From Gilliamella sp. WF3-4 (lineage in GTDB: Bacteria; Pseudomonadota; Gammaproteobacteria; Enterobacterales; Orbaceae): a DNA stretch of 58,994 nucleotides. Shown piece by piece: positions 35,743 to 45,392 of the stretch. The stretch covers positions 1 through 58,994 of the forward strand of contig NZ_LZGW01000039.1 of the NCBI RefSeq assembly GCF_001690275.1, in the 5' to 3' direction. The translations under genes and the position numbers were made by a program. The notes under the pieces were generated by a model, which worked only from the letters and a program-made list of their open reading frames with translations, had not been told where the DNA came from and did no database searches. The first letter of the stretch is position 1, and each line of letters begins with the position of its first letter.

Positions 35743-37404
35743 CTAAGGTGTGGTGCAATAAATGTAATTGCGGTGCGACCCATCATCGAGGAAGACAGTA
35801 CCGCCATCGACACGAAAGATGACACCGTTATCTGTAGCGTCGCTTGTCCAGGTTGAACTTCTGAAGCTCATCTCGTAGTTCATTTCATCGAAATAAAGTT
35901 CTACGTCGTCCCACTCCGTGAAAAATCCTGCGCCTATATAACTCGTGTGATACCGTGTATTTGACGACGGCGTGGCACCATCTATGCCATCATAACATGG
36001 AAACCGATCATCTGAACCACACTTCGCGTTAGTTAACTCCTTGAGCTTTGGCGCACGATAACCCAAACGACCACACCAAGATATTTGGTTAGACCAATAA
36101 TCCCATTTATCACCCCGATGGACAAACCACTGCCTCAACACAAATCCATACTTCACCTCATTCCCACTACTATCTCTACCCACCAACTCAAATGTCTGTG
36201 GCAAAGATGGTATGGTTAAAGGGCTAGGATTATCTGACTGCATTTGAGCATCACTTGCCCTAGGTCCCGTTAAAGTTACTCGCGTTACATAACTGGATCT
36301 ATCTTCATCATCAATCCACGAATCTTCTTCGCCGCCTTGTTTTGGCAGTCTCCAACTCACCGTAGCTGTTATCCCTCCACGCGAGACTGAAGACCATGTC
36401 AACTGACTCGCATCAACCCCAGCTATGAGTAAATCAAAATACAAACCATCCCCCCCCGTTGTTGGAAAATTAAGGCCATAAGATGACGAACTTGTTGACT
36501 GAACTAAAAATCCCTTATCAGGAACCATGCCAGAGGGTTCGAAGGAGGAAGAATGAGTACTCGGCCTGACAAAACAAATACGAGGACCACTATACGGAGT
36601 AATATAATACGTCACTGTTTGACTACTAAAATTTCTTGTATTAGGTAACCCGTACTTTGTTTGTAAATCCCCTCCTGTACTACTTAATGTCATCTTATAA
36701 GGCGCCTTACAAATATCTAATGCATCACTACGACTTACAGTATTATTATCCGCATCAGTAAAACTCACCGATACACTCCCCATCGCAGTAACACCATTAG
36801 TACCCTGACCATCCCCATCGTCATCTCCCCAATTACCTTGAGTAATTAAGTCATTTAAACTGACTGTATTTACCGATAATGGCACCACCATGTGTATATC
36901 ATTAAAAGTAGCTCCATTAACTAGCTGTATCGGATTTTTCGAACTTGATGTGTTAGTTGATGGCTTGAGGGTTGTACCATCCGGCAACTCAATAGCTAAT
37001 AGATTATCTGTCGAAGTCACCTTAGTTCGCCCATCATCAAACGTTAAATACGGTGCCTTACCCTCAATTTCCCTTGATGTATGCGCCGTTAATGCCTGAG
37101 AACCCTGCGTATATGACAATAAAAGCAGTGGCGCAAAGAACAGCGAGAACTTAGTTAATTTAAATAATTTATGTGATTTAGGTAACCTAAATAAATTAGA
37201 TAGGTTAAAGAAGAAAAATGAAAAAGGTAAAAAACGCAACCTCCACAAAAAAAACACCGATATATCCGACAACTTTACTAAGCGTGATGATTTCGATAAC
37301 TTCGGTGATAAAAATAAGAAATGAGTCTGATTTTGACTATAGTGAAAATAAAAAAGATTTTGGGCGTAGATTTGGCAGACCATAGCCCAGTCATGATAAC
37401 GCAT
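35743..37404 (-). CDS. DUF823-type adhesin (RatA/SivH-related)
   Basis: A 553-residue exported protein. After a signal-like hydrophobic core near residues 84-101 (KFSLFFAPLLLLSYTQGSQA) come segments typical of DUF823 proteins of the Salmonella RatA/SivH group: APYLTFDDGRTKVTSTDNLLAIELPDG, WGDDDGDGQGTNGVTA, GFLVQSTSSSSYGLNFPTTGG and the C-terminal WTSDATDNGVIFRVDGG...YCTTP module. About 80 residues, aromatic and Leu/Lys rich, precede the signal core; an extended signal or a wrong start could explain this. Probable surface or secreted adhesin. Confidence 0.75.
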   Translation of the reverse strand: MRYHDWAMVCQIYAQNLFYFHYSQNQTHFLFLSPKLSKSSRLVKLSDISVFFLWRLRFLPFSFFFFNLSNLFRLPKSHKLFKLTKFSLFFAPLLLLSYTQGSQALTAHTSREIEGKAPYLTFDDGRTKVTSTDNLLAIELPDGTTLKPSTNTSSSKNPIQLVNGATFNDIHMVVPLSVNTVSLNDLITQGNWGDDDGDGQGTNGVTAMGSVSVSFTDADNNTVSRSDALDICKAPYKMTLSSTGGDLQTKYGLPNTRNFSSQTVTYYITPYSGPRICFVRPSTHSSSFEPSGMVPDKGFLVQSTSSSSYGLNFPTTGGDGLYFDLLIAGVDASQLTWSSVSRGGITATVSWRLPKQGGEEDSWIDDEDRSSYVTRVTLTGPRASDAQMQSDNPSPLTIPSLPQTFELVGRDSSGNEVKYGFVLRQWFVHRGDKWDYWSNQISWCGRLGYRAPKLKELTNAKCGSDDRFPCYDGIDGATPSSNTRYHTSYIGAGFFTEWDDVELYFDEMNYEMSFRSSTWTSDATDNGVIFRVDGGTVFLDDGSHRNYIYCTTP

Positions 37405-37911
37405 TCCGATTATCCTATCAATTAATTTTATGTTTTTATTTAATTTTTAAAAATCACTCAATTAATGAGTATTTCTTTGCTTTAAAGCACTTGAATCATA
37501 ACCTATTGATTAATAGTACGCTACTTTTTTGTTGAAGAAATACAGCAATTATCGAAAATATCATCATTATGTAAATCAATAGCATTATATTTTATTAACC
37601 ATATGAACATTAGCGTAATGAAGAACAAGCAACAACACGCCAAAAACCCATAATGTATCTACAAATTTATTTTGATAGAAATAAATTGAAATACCAAAAT
37701 CTAGTAACTGAAATGCGCCCCAAAAAGCTTCGTAATTGTATTGCAAAAATGCGAAATACATCGAAAAAAAACAACTCAATAAAAATAAACTACACCATCA
37801 ATAATGGGGAGAGTAAAAAAGACACTTTATTCATCTTATTTGCTTATTAATTTTTACTTAAACGTTCCTGTTACCTAAAATTTTTAACAAAATTTTAATT
37901 ATTGGTTGTTG
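37405..37911. other. Gap upstream of the adhesin with start of a decayed duplication
   Basis: 37405-37532 is plain AT-rich sequence that should hold the adhesin promoter. From about 37533 the sequence parallels 39906-40304 (5' part of a membrane protein gene and its upstream region). Confidence 0.7.
37533..37834 (-). pseudogene. 5' fragment of the membrane protein gene at 39321-40214
   Basis: The minus strand begins ATGAATAAAGTGTC like the intact gene but meets a stop after 13 codons and has indels. The remaining frame (SCFFSMYFAFLQYNYEAFWG and onward) matches residues 20-84 of the intact protein with scattered changes. The 3' two thirds of the gene are missing. Confidence 0.85.
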
Positions 37912-38677
37912 TTAATCAATTCGTTTAATAAAGTGTTTAATCTTAAATCCCATAGCAATTAATGACGCAAAATAGACAACGATGCCAACAATTACCAATA
38001 AAAATAATCGCCCTATACGAACCCACATTGAACCCGTTGACCAATCAGGTAATAGCTGTGAGCCAGACCATAACACTGTGGACATTAATATTACGGCAAT
38101 AATGACTTTAATTAAAAAGAGATACCAACCAGGTTGGGGTTGATAAAGTTGTTTTTTACGCAGTTGCCAATACAATAATCCAGCATTAAAGCAAGCGGCT
38201 AAACCAATGGATAGTGAAAGGCCTGCATGCTGTAATGGCCCAATAAAAACAAGATTCATTAGCTGTGTTAAAATTAACGTAACAATTGCAATTTTGACGG
38301 GAGTTTTAATATCCTGACGCGAATAAAATGCGGGTGCTAACACTTTAATTAAAATCAATCCAAGTAGACCGATAGAATAAGCCACTAAGGCTCGCTGTGT
38401 CATTAAGGTATCATTTAGGGTAAATTGCCCATACTCAAATAATGTTGATATAAGAGGACGAGAGATAACGCCTAATGCCACGGTACTTGGCAGAGCCAGT
38501 AAAAAACAAAGTCGCAATCCCCCAATCTAATACCTCAGAATATTGCTTATGATCACCTTTAGAAAAACTTTTCGCTAACGAGTAATAAAATCGTACCTAA
38601 TGCTACGCCAAGCACGCCAGCAGGAAATTCCATTAAGCGGTCTGCATAATACATCCATGAGACCGATCCTGAAACTA
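37912..38677 (-). pseudogene. 3' fragment of murJ (duplicate)
   Basis: The last 201 codons give exactly the same residues as the C-terminus of the intact MurJ at 40305-41843, with only a few silent base changes. Upstream of that the copy has one extra C near 38519 and has lost GG near 38573, so the frame is broken, and homology stops at 38677. Not functional as a flippase. Confidence 0.9.
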
Positions 38678-38685
38678 GATGTATT

Positions 38686-38846
38686 TTGTTACTTTTGTTA
38701 CTTTTTTTACCAAGATAGTACCTAATTTTATCAGCTTTCCACCGCTTGGAATTACAATTGTGGCGACATTAGGCATAGGTATTGCTGAGAGCAGTGGTTA
38801 TATCCATGTGCTACTCAAAAAATTACTGGCTATTACCCCGAAAAAT
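38686..38846 (+). pseudogene. Internal fragment of abgT (duplicate)
   Basis: Encodes [20 protein letters not shown] and onward to LLAITPKN, matching codons 75-124 of the intact transporter at 42179-43738. It is fused directly to the murJ fragment, so the join is the scar of an internal deletion of about 1.3 kb. Confidence 0.88.
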
Positions 38847-39320
38847 ATAACAAATGTTAGCACATTCGAAACTACACAATCCCAATAATCTTCATTTTAC
38901 GCTAAAAACATTCAGAAAACCAATTGATTTTATTTAAGTTTTTGCTTTACTTTTTTTATAAAAATCACCCACTTTTTATCTACAACGGTGGTTAATGTCG
39001 TACCTTATTCGACGTCATAATGTGCCATCGACAAAGCAAGGTTAGCACGTCAAACAAGAATGTTTGGCTAAGGCTATTTTATCGGAAATAATTTTGTCAG
39101 GAATAAATCGGTACCGATGCGTAAAACCGAGTAAACGAGATGGACAGTGCAGGCCGCATTCGGCAACCATTTCGCGGGCTAGGCGATTTAGCATAAAATC
39201 CCCTAGCTCAAGCGTTATCATCAATCGCTTATTATATATCCTCAAAGCTCAAAATTACCGCTACCCTCAAAACAAATCATTTTTTAAAATCAGCCAGAAA
39301 AACCATTGATTTGATCTTTA
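38847..39320. other. 474 bases without a clear gene
   Basis: Follows the duplicated fragments. A 67-residue minus frame (39042-39245) contains NRLAREMVAECGLHCPSRLLGF and may be a decayed gene, but I recognise no family. Two sequences related to the inverted repeat at 35477 occur near 38917 and 39300. Confidence 0.4.
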
Positions 39321-40214
39321 TTATTTTTGTTTTAAAAAATAATGCTTAGTCACTTTATTAATAATCAAACAAATTAGCATAATAAGCAATACCAATAGGA
39401 GTAGGCTACGACCTGCATGTATCAATACATTAGCGTTAATAGAATATCTTATCGGCATTTTGTACGTGAAAGTAAAATAAAGAATGTCGCAAATAAAAAT
39501 CATCATGGCAGACACAGAAATACTTTTAATGAGTTTTTCTGATTGAATTTTATTAAAGGGTTGCTTAAAACAGCTTTTAGACAAAAACAGTCCAAGCAAT
39601 ATAGCACCAATATACAAAGACTCTTGAAAACCACTAAGCATTAAGTCAAAAGCATTAGTGATTAATTCATACCCTTTAATCAAAATAAAACCAATAAACG
39701 TTGAAAATAAAATGAAGTGAATAGTTGAGCTATTAGTTGCGGTAATTGCAAATGACTGTTTGCTTTTTATAAAGTATTTTTCAAAGAAATTTGTTAAATA
39801 GTAAATTAATAAGCTGTATAGCAAAGCGCAAAAAATAACTGATGAGATAACTATTATTATTATCGGGAAAATAGGTATCTCGTAGTAATAAACAATTATA
39901 GTTTGTTGAATAAATGCAGCAATTATTGAAAATATCATCATCATAAAAATCAATAGTATTACATTGATTTTATTAACAATATGAACATTAGCGTAATGCA
40001 AAACAAGCGACAACACGCTAAAAACCCATAATGTATCTACAAATTTATTTTGATAGAAATAAATTGAAGTATCAAAATCTAGTAACTGAAATGCGTCCCA
40101 AAAAGCTTCGTAATTGTATTGCAAAAATGCGAAATACATCGAAAAAAAACAACTCAATAAAAAATAAACTAGACTACCTATAATAGGTAGTGTAAAAAAT
40201 GAGACCTTATTCAT
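39321..40214 (-). CDS. Multi-pass membrane protein, unknown (297 aa)
   Basis: About eight hydrophobic helices, very rich in Ile, Phe, Leu and Tyr, with short polar loops. No motif that names a family. The N-terminal 28 kDa core has no charged helix, which argues against a transporter with a buried ion site. A broken copy of its 5' end lies at 37533-37834. It is encoded next to murJ with a 90-base gap on the same strand. Confidence 0.75.
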   Translation of the reverse strand: MNKVSFFTLPIIGSLVYFLLSCFFSMYFAFLQYNYEAFWDAFQLLDFDTSIYFYQNKFVDTLWVFSVLSLVLHYANVHIVNKINVILLIFMMMIFSIIAAFIQQTIIVYYYEIPIFPIIIIVISSVIFCALLYSLLIYYLTNFFEKYFIKSKQSFAITATNSSTIHFILFSTFIGFILIKGYELITNAFDLMLSGFQESLYIGAILLGLFLSKSCFKQPFNKIQSEKLIKSISVSAMMIFICDILYFTFTYKMPIRYSINANVLIHAGRSLLLLVLLIMLICLIINKVTKHYFLKQK

Positions 40215-40304
40215 CCTATTTCCTCATTAGTTTTATAATTAATGATTTTTACTATTTGATACTTTTTTGAAAAAATGAAATTTATCTTTACCGGTCGTTT
40301 ATTA

Positions 40305-41843
40305 TTAATCAATTCGTTTAATAAAGTGTTTAATCTTAAATCCCATAGCAATCAATGATGCAAAATAAACAACGATGCCAACAATTACCAATAAAAATAA
40401 TCGCCCTATACGAACCCACATTGAACCCGTTGACCAATCAGGTAATAGCTGTGAGCCAGACCATAACACTGTGGACATTAATATTACGGCAATAATGACT
40501 TTAATTAAAAAGAGATACCAACCAGGTTGGGGTTGATAAAGTTGTTTTTTACGCAGTTGCCAATACAATAATCCAGCATTAAAGCAAGCGGCTAAACCAA
40601 TGGATAGTGAAAGGCCTGCATGCTGTAATGGCCCAATAAAAACAAGATTCATTAGCTGTGTTAAAATTAACGTAACAATTGCAATTTTGACGGGAGTTTT
40701 AATATCCTGACGCGAATAAAATGCGGGTGCTAACACTTTAATTAAAATCAATCCAAGTAGACCGATAGAATAAGCCACTAAGGCTCGCTGTGTCATTAAG
40801 GTATCATTTAGGGTAAATTGCCCATACTCAAATAATGTTGATATAAGAGGACGAGAGATAACGCCTAATGCCACGGTACTTGGCAAAGCCAGTAAAAAAC
40901 AAAGCCGCAATCCCCAATCTAATACCTCAGAATATTGCTTATGATCACCTTTAGAAAAACTTTTCGCTAACGAGGGTAATAAAATCGTACCTAATGCTAC
41001 GCCAAGCACGCCAGCAGGAAATTCCATTAAGCGGTCTGCATAATACATCCATGAGACCGATCCTGAAACTAGAAATGAGGCAAAAATCGTATTAATAATT
41101 AAAGAGATTTGCCCTACTGACACCCCTAAAATTGCCGGTCCCATCTGTTTCAAGACTCGCCAAACACCACTATCTTTAAAGCTAATACGTGGCAACACTA
41201 ACATGCCAATTTTTTTTAAATAGGGAAGCTGATACAGTAATTGCAAAATACCACCTACACCAACCGATGCAGCAAGCGCTAATACTGGAGGGTTAAAATA
41301 AGGAGTCAAAAATAGCGTGAATAGAATCATACTGACATTCAATAGTGTTGGAACAAAAGCAGGAACAGAGAAGCGATTCCATGTATTGAGTATCGCGCCA
41401 ACAAGTGAAGCCAGTGATATAAAAAAGATATAAGGAAAGGTTATACGCAACATGGTCGTTGCAAGCTCAAATTTTTCGGTTGACTCTTGCATAAATCCGG
41501 GAGCCGTTAACATTATAATAAAAGGTGCGCTAACAACGCCAATTAAGGTGACAAAAGCTAATACTAAGGTTAAAAGCCCAGCTATATAAGCAACAAAAGT
41601 ACGTGTTGCCTCAATACCTTGTTGATTCTTATATTCAGCCAGAATGGGCACAAAGGCTTGAGAAAAGGCGCCTTCAGCAAAAATACGCCGTAGCAAATTA
41701 GGCAATTTGAAAGCAACAAAAAAAGCATCGGTCGCCATGCCTGCGCCAAAAAAACGCGCAATAATGGCATCGCGCACAAAACCTAATACACGGGAAACCA
41801 TTGTCATGGAACTTACGGTTGCTAAAGATTTTAAAAGATTCAT
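40305..41843 (-). CDS. murJ: Lipid II flippase MurJ
   Basis: A 512-residue, 14-TM protein of the MOP superfamily that moves lipid II across the inner membrane. The N-terminus [35 protein letters not shown] and [24 protein letters not shown] are characteristic and hold the conserved Arg residues of the cavity. Full length against E. coli (511). Its 3' half exists in a second, broken copy. Confidence 0.95.
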   Translation of the reverse strand: MNLLKSLATVSSMTMVSRVLGFVRDAIIARFFGAGMATDAFFVAFKLPNLLRRIFAEGAFSQAFVPILAEYKNQQGIEATRTFVAYIAGLLTLVLAFVTLIGVVSAPFIIMLTAPGFMQESTEKFELATTMLRITFPYIFFISLASLVGAILNTWNRFSVPAFVPTLLNVSMILFTLFLTPYFNPPVLALAASVGVGGILQLLYQLPYLKKIGMLVLPRISFKDSGVWRVLKQMGPAILGVSVGQISLIINTIFASFLVSGSVSWMYYADRLMEFPAGVLGVALGTILLPSLAKSFSKGDHKQYSEVLDWGLRLCFLLALPSTVALGVISRPLISTLFEYGQFTLNDTLMTQRALVAYSIGLLGLILIKVLAPAFYSRQDIKTPVKIAIVTLILTQLMNLVFIGPLQHAGLSLSIGLAACFNAGLLYWQLRKKQLYQPQPGWYLFLIKVIIAVILMSTVLWSGSQLLPDWSTGSMWVRIGRLFLLVIVGIVVYFASLIAMGFKIKHFIKRID

Positions 41844-42178
41844 ATTTAATTTATATACAAAGTATACAACCTAAAACGGATAATGATGCATAGTCTACAA
41901 ACTATCGCTTAAAACCACCATGCTTTTTTCAATAAACTTTGCCTTTTATTAGGTAAGCCGCTAGCGTATAAATTTAACATTATCTCTTATAAAATTAATC
42001 TTTTGTTCATCTTTGGAATGCACTTTTGACACAATACCAACCACATCAATTAGGTAAAAAATAGTGATGTAAAAAATATTCAGAAAAAGGATAATTTCAG
42101 TATAAAACAACGTTATTTGCCCACATTATAAATATGTGTTAGATTGTCAATTCGAACAATATTTACACTAATTTTATT
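41844..42178. promoter_or_regulatory. Divergent promoter region murJ / abgT
   Basis: 335 AT-rich bases between divergent starts. TTGTCAATTCGAACAATATT near 42145 has partial dyad symmetry. No gene is seen. Confidence 0.45.
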
Positions 42179-43738
42179 ATGAATCAGACAACAAATCCGT
42201 CACCAATAAGAACAGGGGGTTTTCTAAATACTATTGAACGAATTGGAAACAAAATCCCCGATGTAACCACTCTTTTTTTCTATGCTTTAGTCATCTGTTT
42301 TGTTGCTTCGCTATTGCTTTCTTTTGTGAGTTTTAACTATATTAATCCTGTCACGCAAGATAAGCTTGTTGTTGTTAATATGTTAGCGCCTGAGCATCTT
42401 GTTACTTTTTTTACTAAGATGGTACCTAATTTTATCAACTTTCCACCGCTTGGAATTACAATTGTGGCGACATTAGGCATAGGTATTGCTGAGAGCAGTG
42501 GTTATATCCATGTGCTACTCAAAAAATTACTGGCTATTACCCCGAAAAATTTAGTCACACCATCAGTGATTTTTGTCAGTATGGTTTGCCACATTGCTGC
42601 TGACTCAGCTTATGTGATTTTAATGCCCGTATCGGCTATGATGTTCTATGCAATTGGTCGCCACCCGTTAGCTGGGATTGCGGCTTCATTCGCTGGATTA
42701 GCTGGTGGATTTAGTTCAAGCTATACACCATCTATTATCGATCCAATCATGCAAGGTTTTACTCAAAGTGCAGCACAAATTATTGATCCATCTTATCAAG
42801 TCAATGTACTTTGTAACTATTTCTTAAGTTTTGGCGGTACCTTTTTTGTATTATTAGCTTGCTGGTTTGTTACCGATAAAATTGTCGAGCCTCGATTAAA
42901 TGCAACCATGCCTTTAAATAGTGATCTAAAATTAGATAACATTGCCAACTCGCCAGCGATTACACCCGTTGAAAATCGTGCTTTCAAAGTAGCTTCAATT
43001 GTCTTTATAATTATTGCTATTGGTTTAATTTTATTATTGTTACCAGAAAACTCTTTATTGCGTGCATCTGATGGAAGCATGACAAGCAATAAGGCTCCAA
43101 TTATGCAAATTATTGTGCCATTATTATTTGTATTTTTTGCTATTCCAGGCTTAATACATGGTTTTATAACTGGTACATTTAAATCATCACGCGATATAGT
43201 AAAATCAATGGAAAATATCACTAAATCACTTATTCCATTCATTGTTTTTGCTTTCTTTTGTGCTCAATTTCTATATGTCTTTTCTCATTCACAAATTGGA
43301 ACATTAATTGCAATTGGTGGCGCCGATTTATTAAAAGCACTGCATCTGCCTCCAGTTGTAACCATATTTGGTGTGATCATTCTAACAAGTATGTTAAATG
43401 TGTTAATTACCTCGGCATCATCGAAGTGGGCTATTTTAGCGCCGATTTTTGTGCCTATGCTTATGTCTGTTGGTATCTCGCCAGAATTAACTCAAGCCGC
43501 TTACCGCATTAGTTCTGCGGTTAATGTTAGTACGCCTATGTTTGCTTTTTACCCTCTGATTATTGCCTATTGCCAGCAATACTGTAAAAACACAGGTGTA
43601 GGTACATTAAGTTCAATGATGATTCCTTATACCGCTGCACTGCTTATTGCATTAACGATAAACTTATTACTTTTTTGGTTCTTCGGCCTACCAATTGGTT
43701 TTGATAGCGGTTATGTTTACCCGCCAGTAAATAATTAG
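42179..43738 (+). CDS. abgT: AbgT family transporter
   Basis: A 519-residue inner-membrane protein of the AbgT family, known for p-aminobenzoyl-glutamate import in E. coli and drug export in MtrF. It carries the family segments [56 protein letters not shown] and LITSASSKWAILAPIFVPMLM. It is followed after 23 bases by pepT with AAGGAG in the gap. Pairing with a peptidase suggests peptide or aminoacyl conjugate uptake. Confidence 0.88.
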   Translation: MNQTTNPSPIRTGGFLNTIERIGNKIPDVTTLFFYALVICFVASLLLSFVSFNYINPVTQDKLVVVNMLAPEHLVTFFTKMVPNFINFPPLGITIVATLGIGIAESSGYIHVLLKKLLAITPKNLVTPSVIFVSMVCHIAADSAYVILMPVSAMMFYAIGRHPLAGIAASFAGLAGGFSSSYTPSIIDPIMQGFTQSAAQIIDPSYQVNVLCNYFLSFGGTFFVLLACWFVTDKIVEPRLNATMPLNSDLKLDNIANSPAITPVENRAFKVASIVFIIIAIGLILLLLPENSLLRASDGSMTSNKAPIMQIIVPLLFVFFAIPGLIHGFITGTFKSSRDIVKSMENITKSLIPFIVFAFFCAQFLYVFSHSQIGTLIAIGGADLLKALHLPPVVTIFGVIILTSMLNVLITSASSKWAILAPIFVPMLMSVGISPELTQAAYRISSAVNVSTPMFAFYPLIIAYCQQYCKNTGVGTLSSMMIPYTAALLIALTINLLLFWFFGLPIGFDSGYVYPPVNN

Positions 43739-43761
43739 TCACCACAAGGAGTCAAAATATT

Positions 43762-44994
43762 ATGAATATTACCGAACAACTAGTTAAACGTTTTTTACGC
43801 TATGTCAACGTTCCAAGCCAAAGCGCTATTGGTTGCGCACATGTGCCCTCAACTCTAGGGCAAGCAGAATTAGCCAAATTACTTAAACAAGAGTTAATCG
43901 AGCTTAATCTACAAGATGTTCATCTTGATGAACATAGTATTGTAACGGCTAAGCTCCCCGGCAATAACCCAAATGCGCCTAAAATTGGCTATGTTGCCCA
44001 TCTTGATACTGTCGATGTTGCCTTATCAGATAAAGTTAAGCCACAGAGAGTAACCTTTACTGGCCAAGATATTCTATTAAACAAAGATAAAAATATTTGG
44101 TTTAAAGTCGATCAGCATCCCGAACTGAATAAATATCTCAATGATGAATTGATTGTCACTGATGGTACCAGCGTACTTGGTGCGGATAATAAAGCAGCCA
44201 TTGCCATTGTGATGACTATGTTAGAGCAATTACAACAACAAAATTATACATATGGCGATATTTATGTTGCCTTTGTACCCGATGAAGAAGTCGGCTTAAA
44301 TGGTGCAAAAAAACTGGATTTAAACCGTTTCAAGCCTGATTTTGCTTACACAATCGATTGTTGTGAGTTAGGTGAAGTCGTTTATGAGACATTCAATGCT
44401 GGCTCAGCCATTATTGAAATTGAAGGCATCTCTGCTCATCCTATGTCTGCTAAAAATGTTTTAATCAATCCTATCGGCATTGCCAATGACATTATTAACT
44501 GTTTTGATAGCTTTGAAACACCAGAACATACCGAAGGCAAAGAAGGGTATTTTTGGTTTAATGATATCGTTGGTAATCAAAGTACCACAACATTAAAAAT
44601 GAGTATTCGTGACTTTGATTTAGCTAAGTATGAGGCGCGTAAGGCTTATATACAAGAAGTTATACGTTTTATTAGCTTAAAATATCCAAAAGCAAAAATT
44701 GAGTGTAACATTACCGATACCTATAGCAATATCGCTAACTATTTAGGTAATGACCGTCGCTGTATTGATTTAATTTATCAATCATTTGAACAACTCAATA
44801 TTCAACCAAAAACCATCGCAATGCGTGGAGGAACCGATGGTTCTGCTCTTTCTGCTAGAGGGCTTACCACGCCAAATTACTTTACTGGCGCTCATAACTT
44901 CCATTCATGCTTTGAATTTTTACCATTATCATCATTTCTTAAATCATTTGAAGTAACAATGAAAATTATTGAATTAGCAGCCAAGAATAAATAA
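43762..44994 (+). CDS. pepT: Peptidase T (tripeptidase)
   Basis: A 410-residue M20B metallopeptidase that removes the N-terminal residue of tripeptides in the cytoplasm. Metal-site motifs are VAHLDTVDV, LGADNKAAIAIVM, VPDEEVGLNGAKKLD, TIDCCELGEV and the C-terminal TGAHNFHSCFEF. RGGTDGSALSARG lies near residue 352. Length equals E. coli PepT (408). It is probably co-transcribed with the AbgT-type transporter. Confidence 0.94.
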   Translation: MNITEQLVKRFLRYVNVPSQSAIGCAHVPSTLGQAELAKLLKQELIELNLQDVHLDEHSIVTAKLPGNNPNAPKIGYVAHLDTVDVALSDKVKPQRVTFTGQDILLNKDKNIWFKVDQHPELNKYLNDELIVTDGTSVLGADNKAAIAIVMTMLEQLQQQNYTYGDIYVAFVPDEEVGLNGAKKLDLNRFKPDFAYTIDCCELGEVVYETFNAGSAIIEIEGISAHPMSAKNVLINPIGIANDIINCFDSFETPEHTEGKEGYFWFNDIVGNQSTTTLKMSIRDFDLAKYEARKAYIQEVIRFISLKYPKAKIECNITDTYSNIANYLGNDRRCIDLIYQSFEQLNIQPKTIAMRGGTDGSALSARGLTTPNYFTGAHNFHSCFEFLPLSSFLKSFEVTMKIIELAAKNK

Positions 44995-44999
44995 CCTTA

Positions 45000-45023
45000 A
45001 AAAGGGATATATCTCCCTTTTTC
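45000..45023 (+). terminator. Terminator after pepT
   Basis: AAAGGGA pairs with TCCCTTT around a short AT loop and ends in TTTCC, directly after the pepT stop. Confidence 0.75.
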
Positions 45024-45151
45024 CACCTACGAAGCATTTCGATAACGATAAGAAGCAATCCTCTCACCAATCCAACATTGTTAATACAAAATAAAATTAT
45101 TTCATTAACACCTTAGCAAGCTTTATAAAGGGCTAATAAAAAATAATTGGT

Positions 45152-45175
45152 TGATGGATTGATGGATTGATGGAT
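45152..45175. repeat. Three copies of an 8-base tandem repeat
   Basis: TGATGGAT is repeated three times in a row just 3' of the tRNA-Lys gene. Likely slippage-prone, no function seen. Confidence 0.8.
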
Positions 45176-45188
45176 TTTCTAGAGAGAG

Positions 45189-45264
45189 TGGTGGGTCGTG
45201 AGCGATTCGAACGCTCGACAAACGGATTAAAAGTCCGCTGCTCTACCGACTGAGCTAACAACCC
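45189..45264 (-). tRNA. tRNA-Lys(TTT)
   Basis: A complete 76-base cloverleaf. GGGTTGT pairs with ACGACCC, the anticodon is TTT, the T-arm is GTTCGAATC, and CCA is encoded. It follows cpoB on the same strand, as lysT does in E. coli. Confidence 0.95.
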
Positions 45265-45392
45265 ATTTCAGAAAACAACTACTTAATTCCTTAAGGTTTC
45301 AAGTAATTTCGGGTTGGTATAATACTTATAATTATAATGTTACGCAACCCTTTTATTGATATTTCTATTTAACAGATGGTTATTTGTACATT

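Noticed and set aside
37912-38517. 201-residue frame as a separate short MurJ-like gene
   Set aside because: It is the 3' end of a duplicated murJ whose upstream part is frameshifted and truncated. The Met at its start is internal in the intact protein.
45152-45175. Short tandem repeat as a possible CRISPR or iteron array
   Set aside because: Eight-base unit repeated three times without spacers; simple slippage repeat. No CRISPR array or cas gene is seen anywhere in the window.
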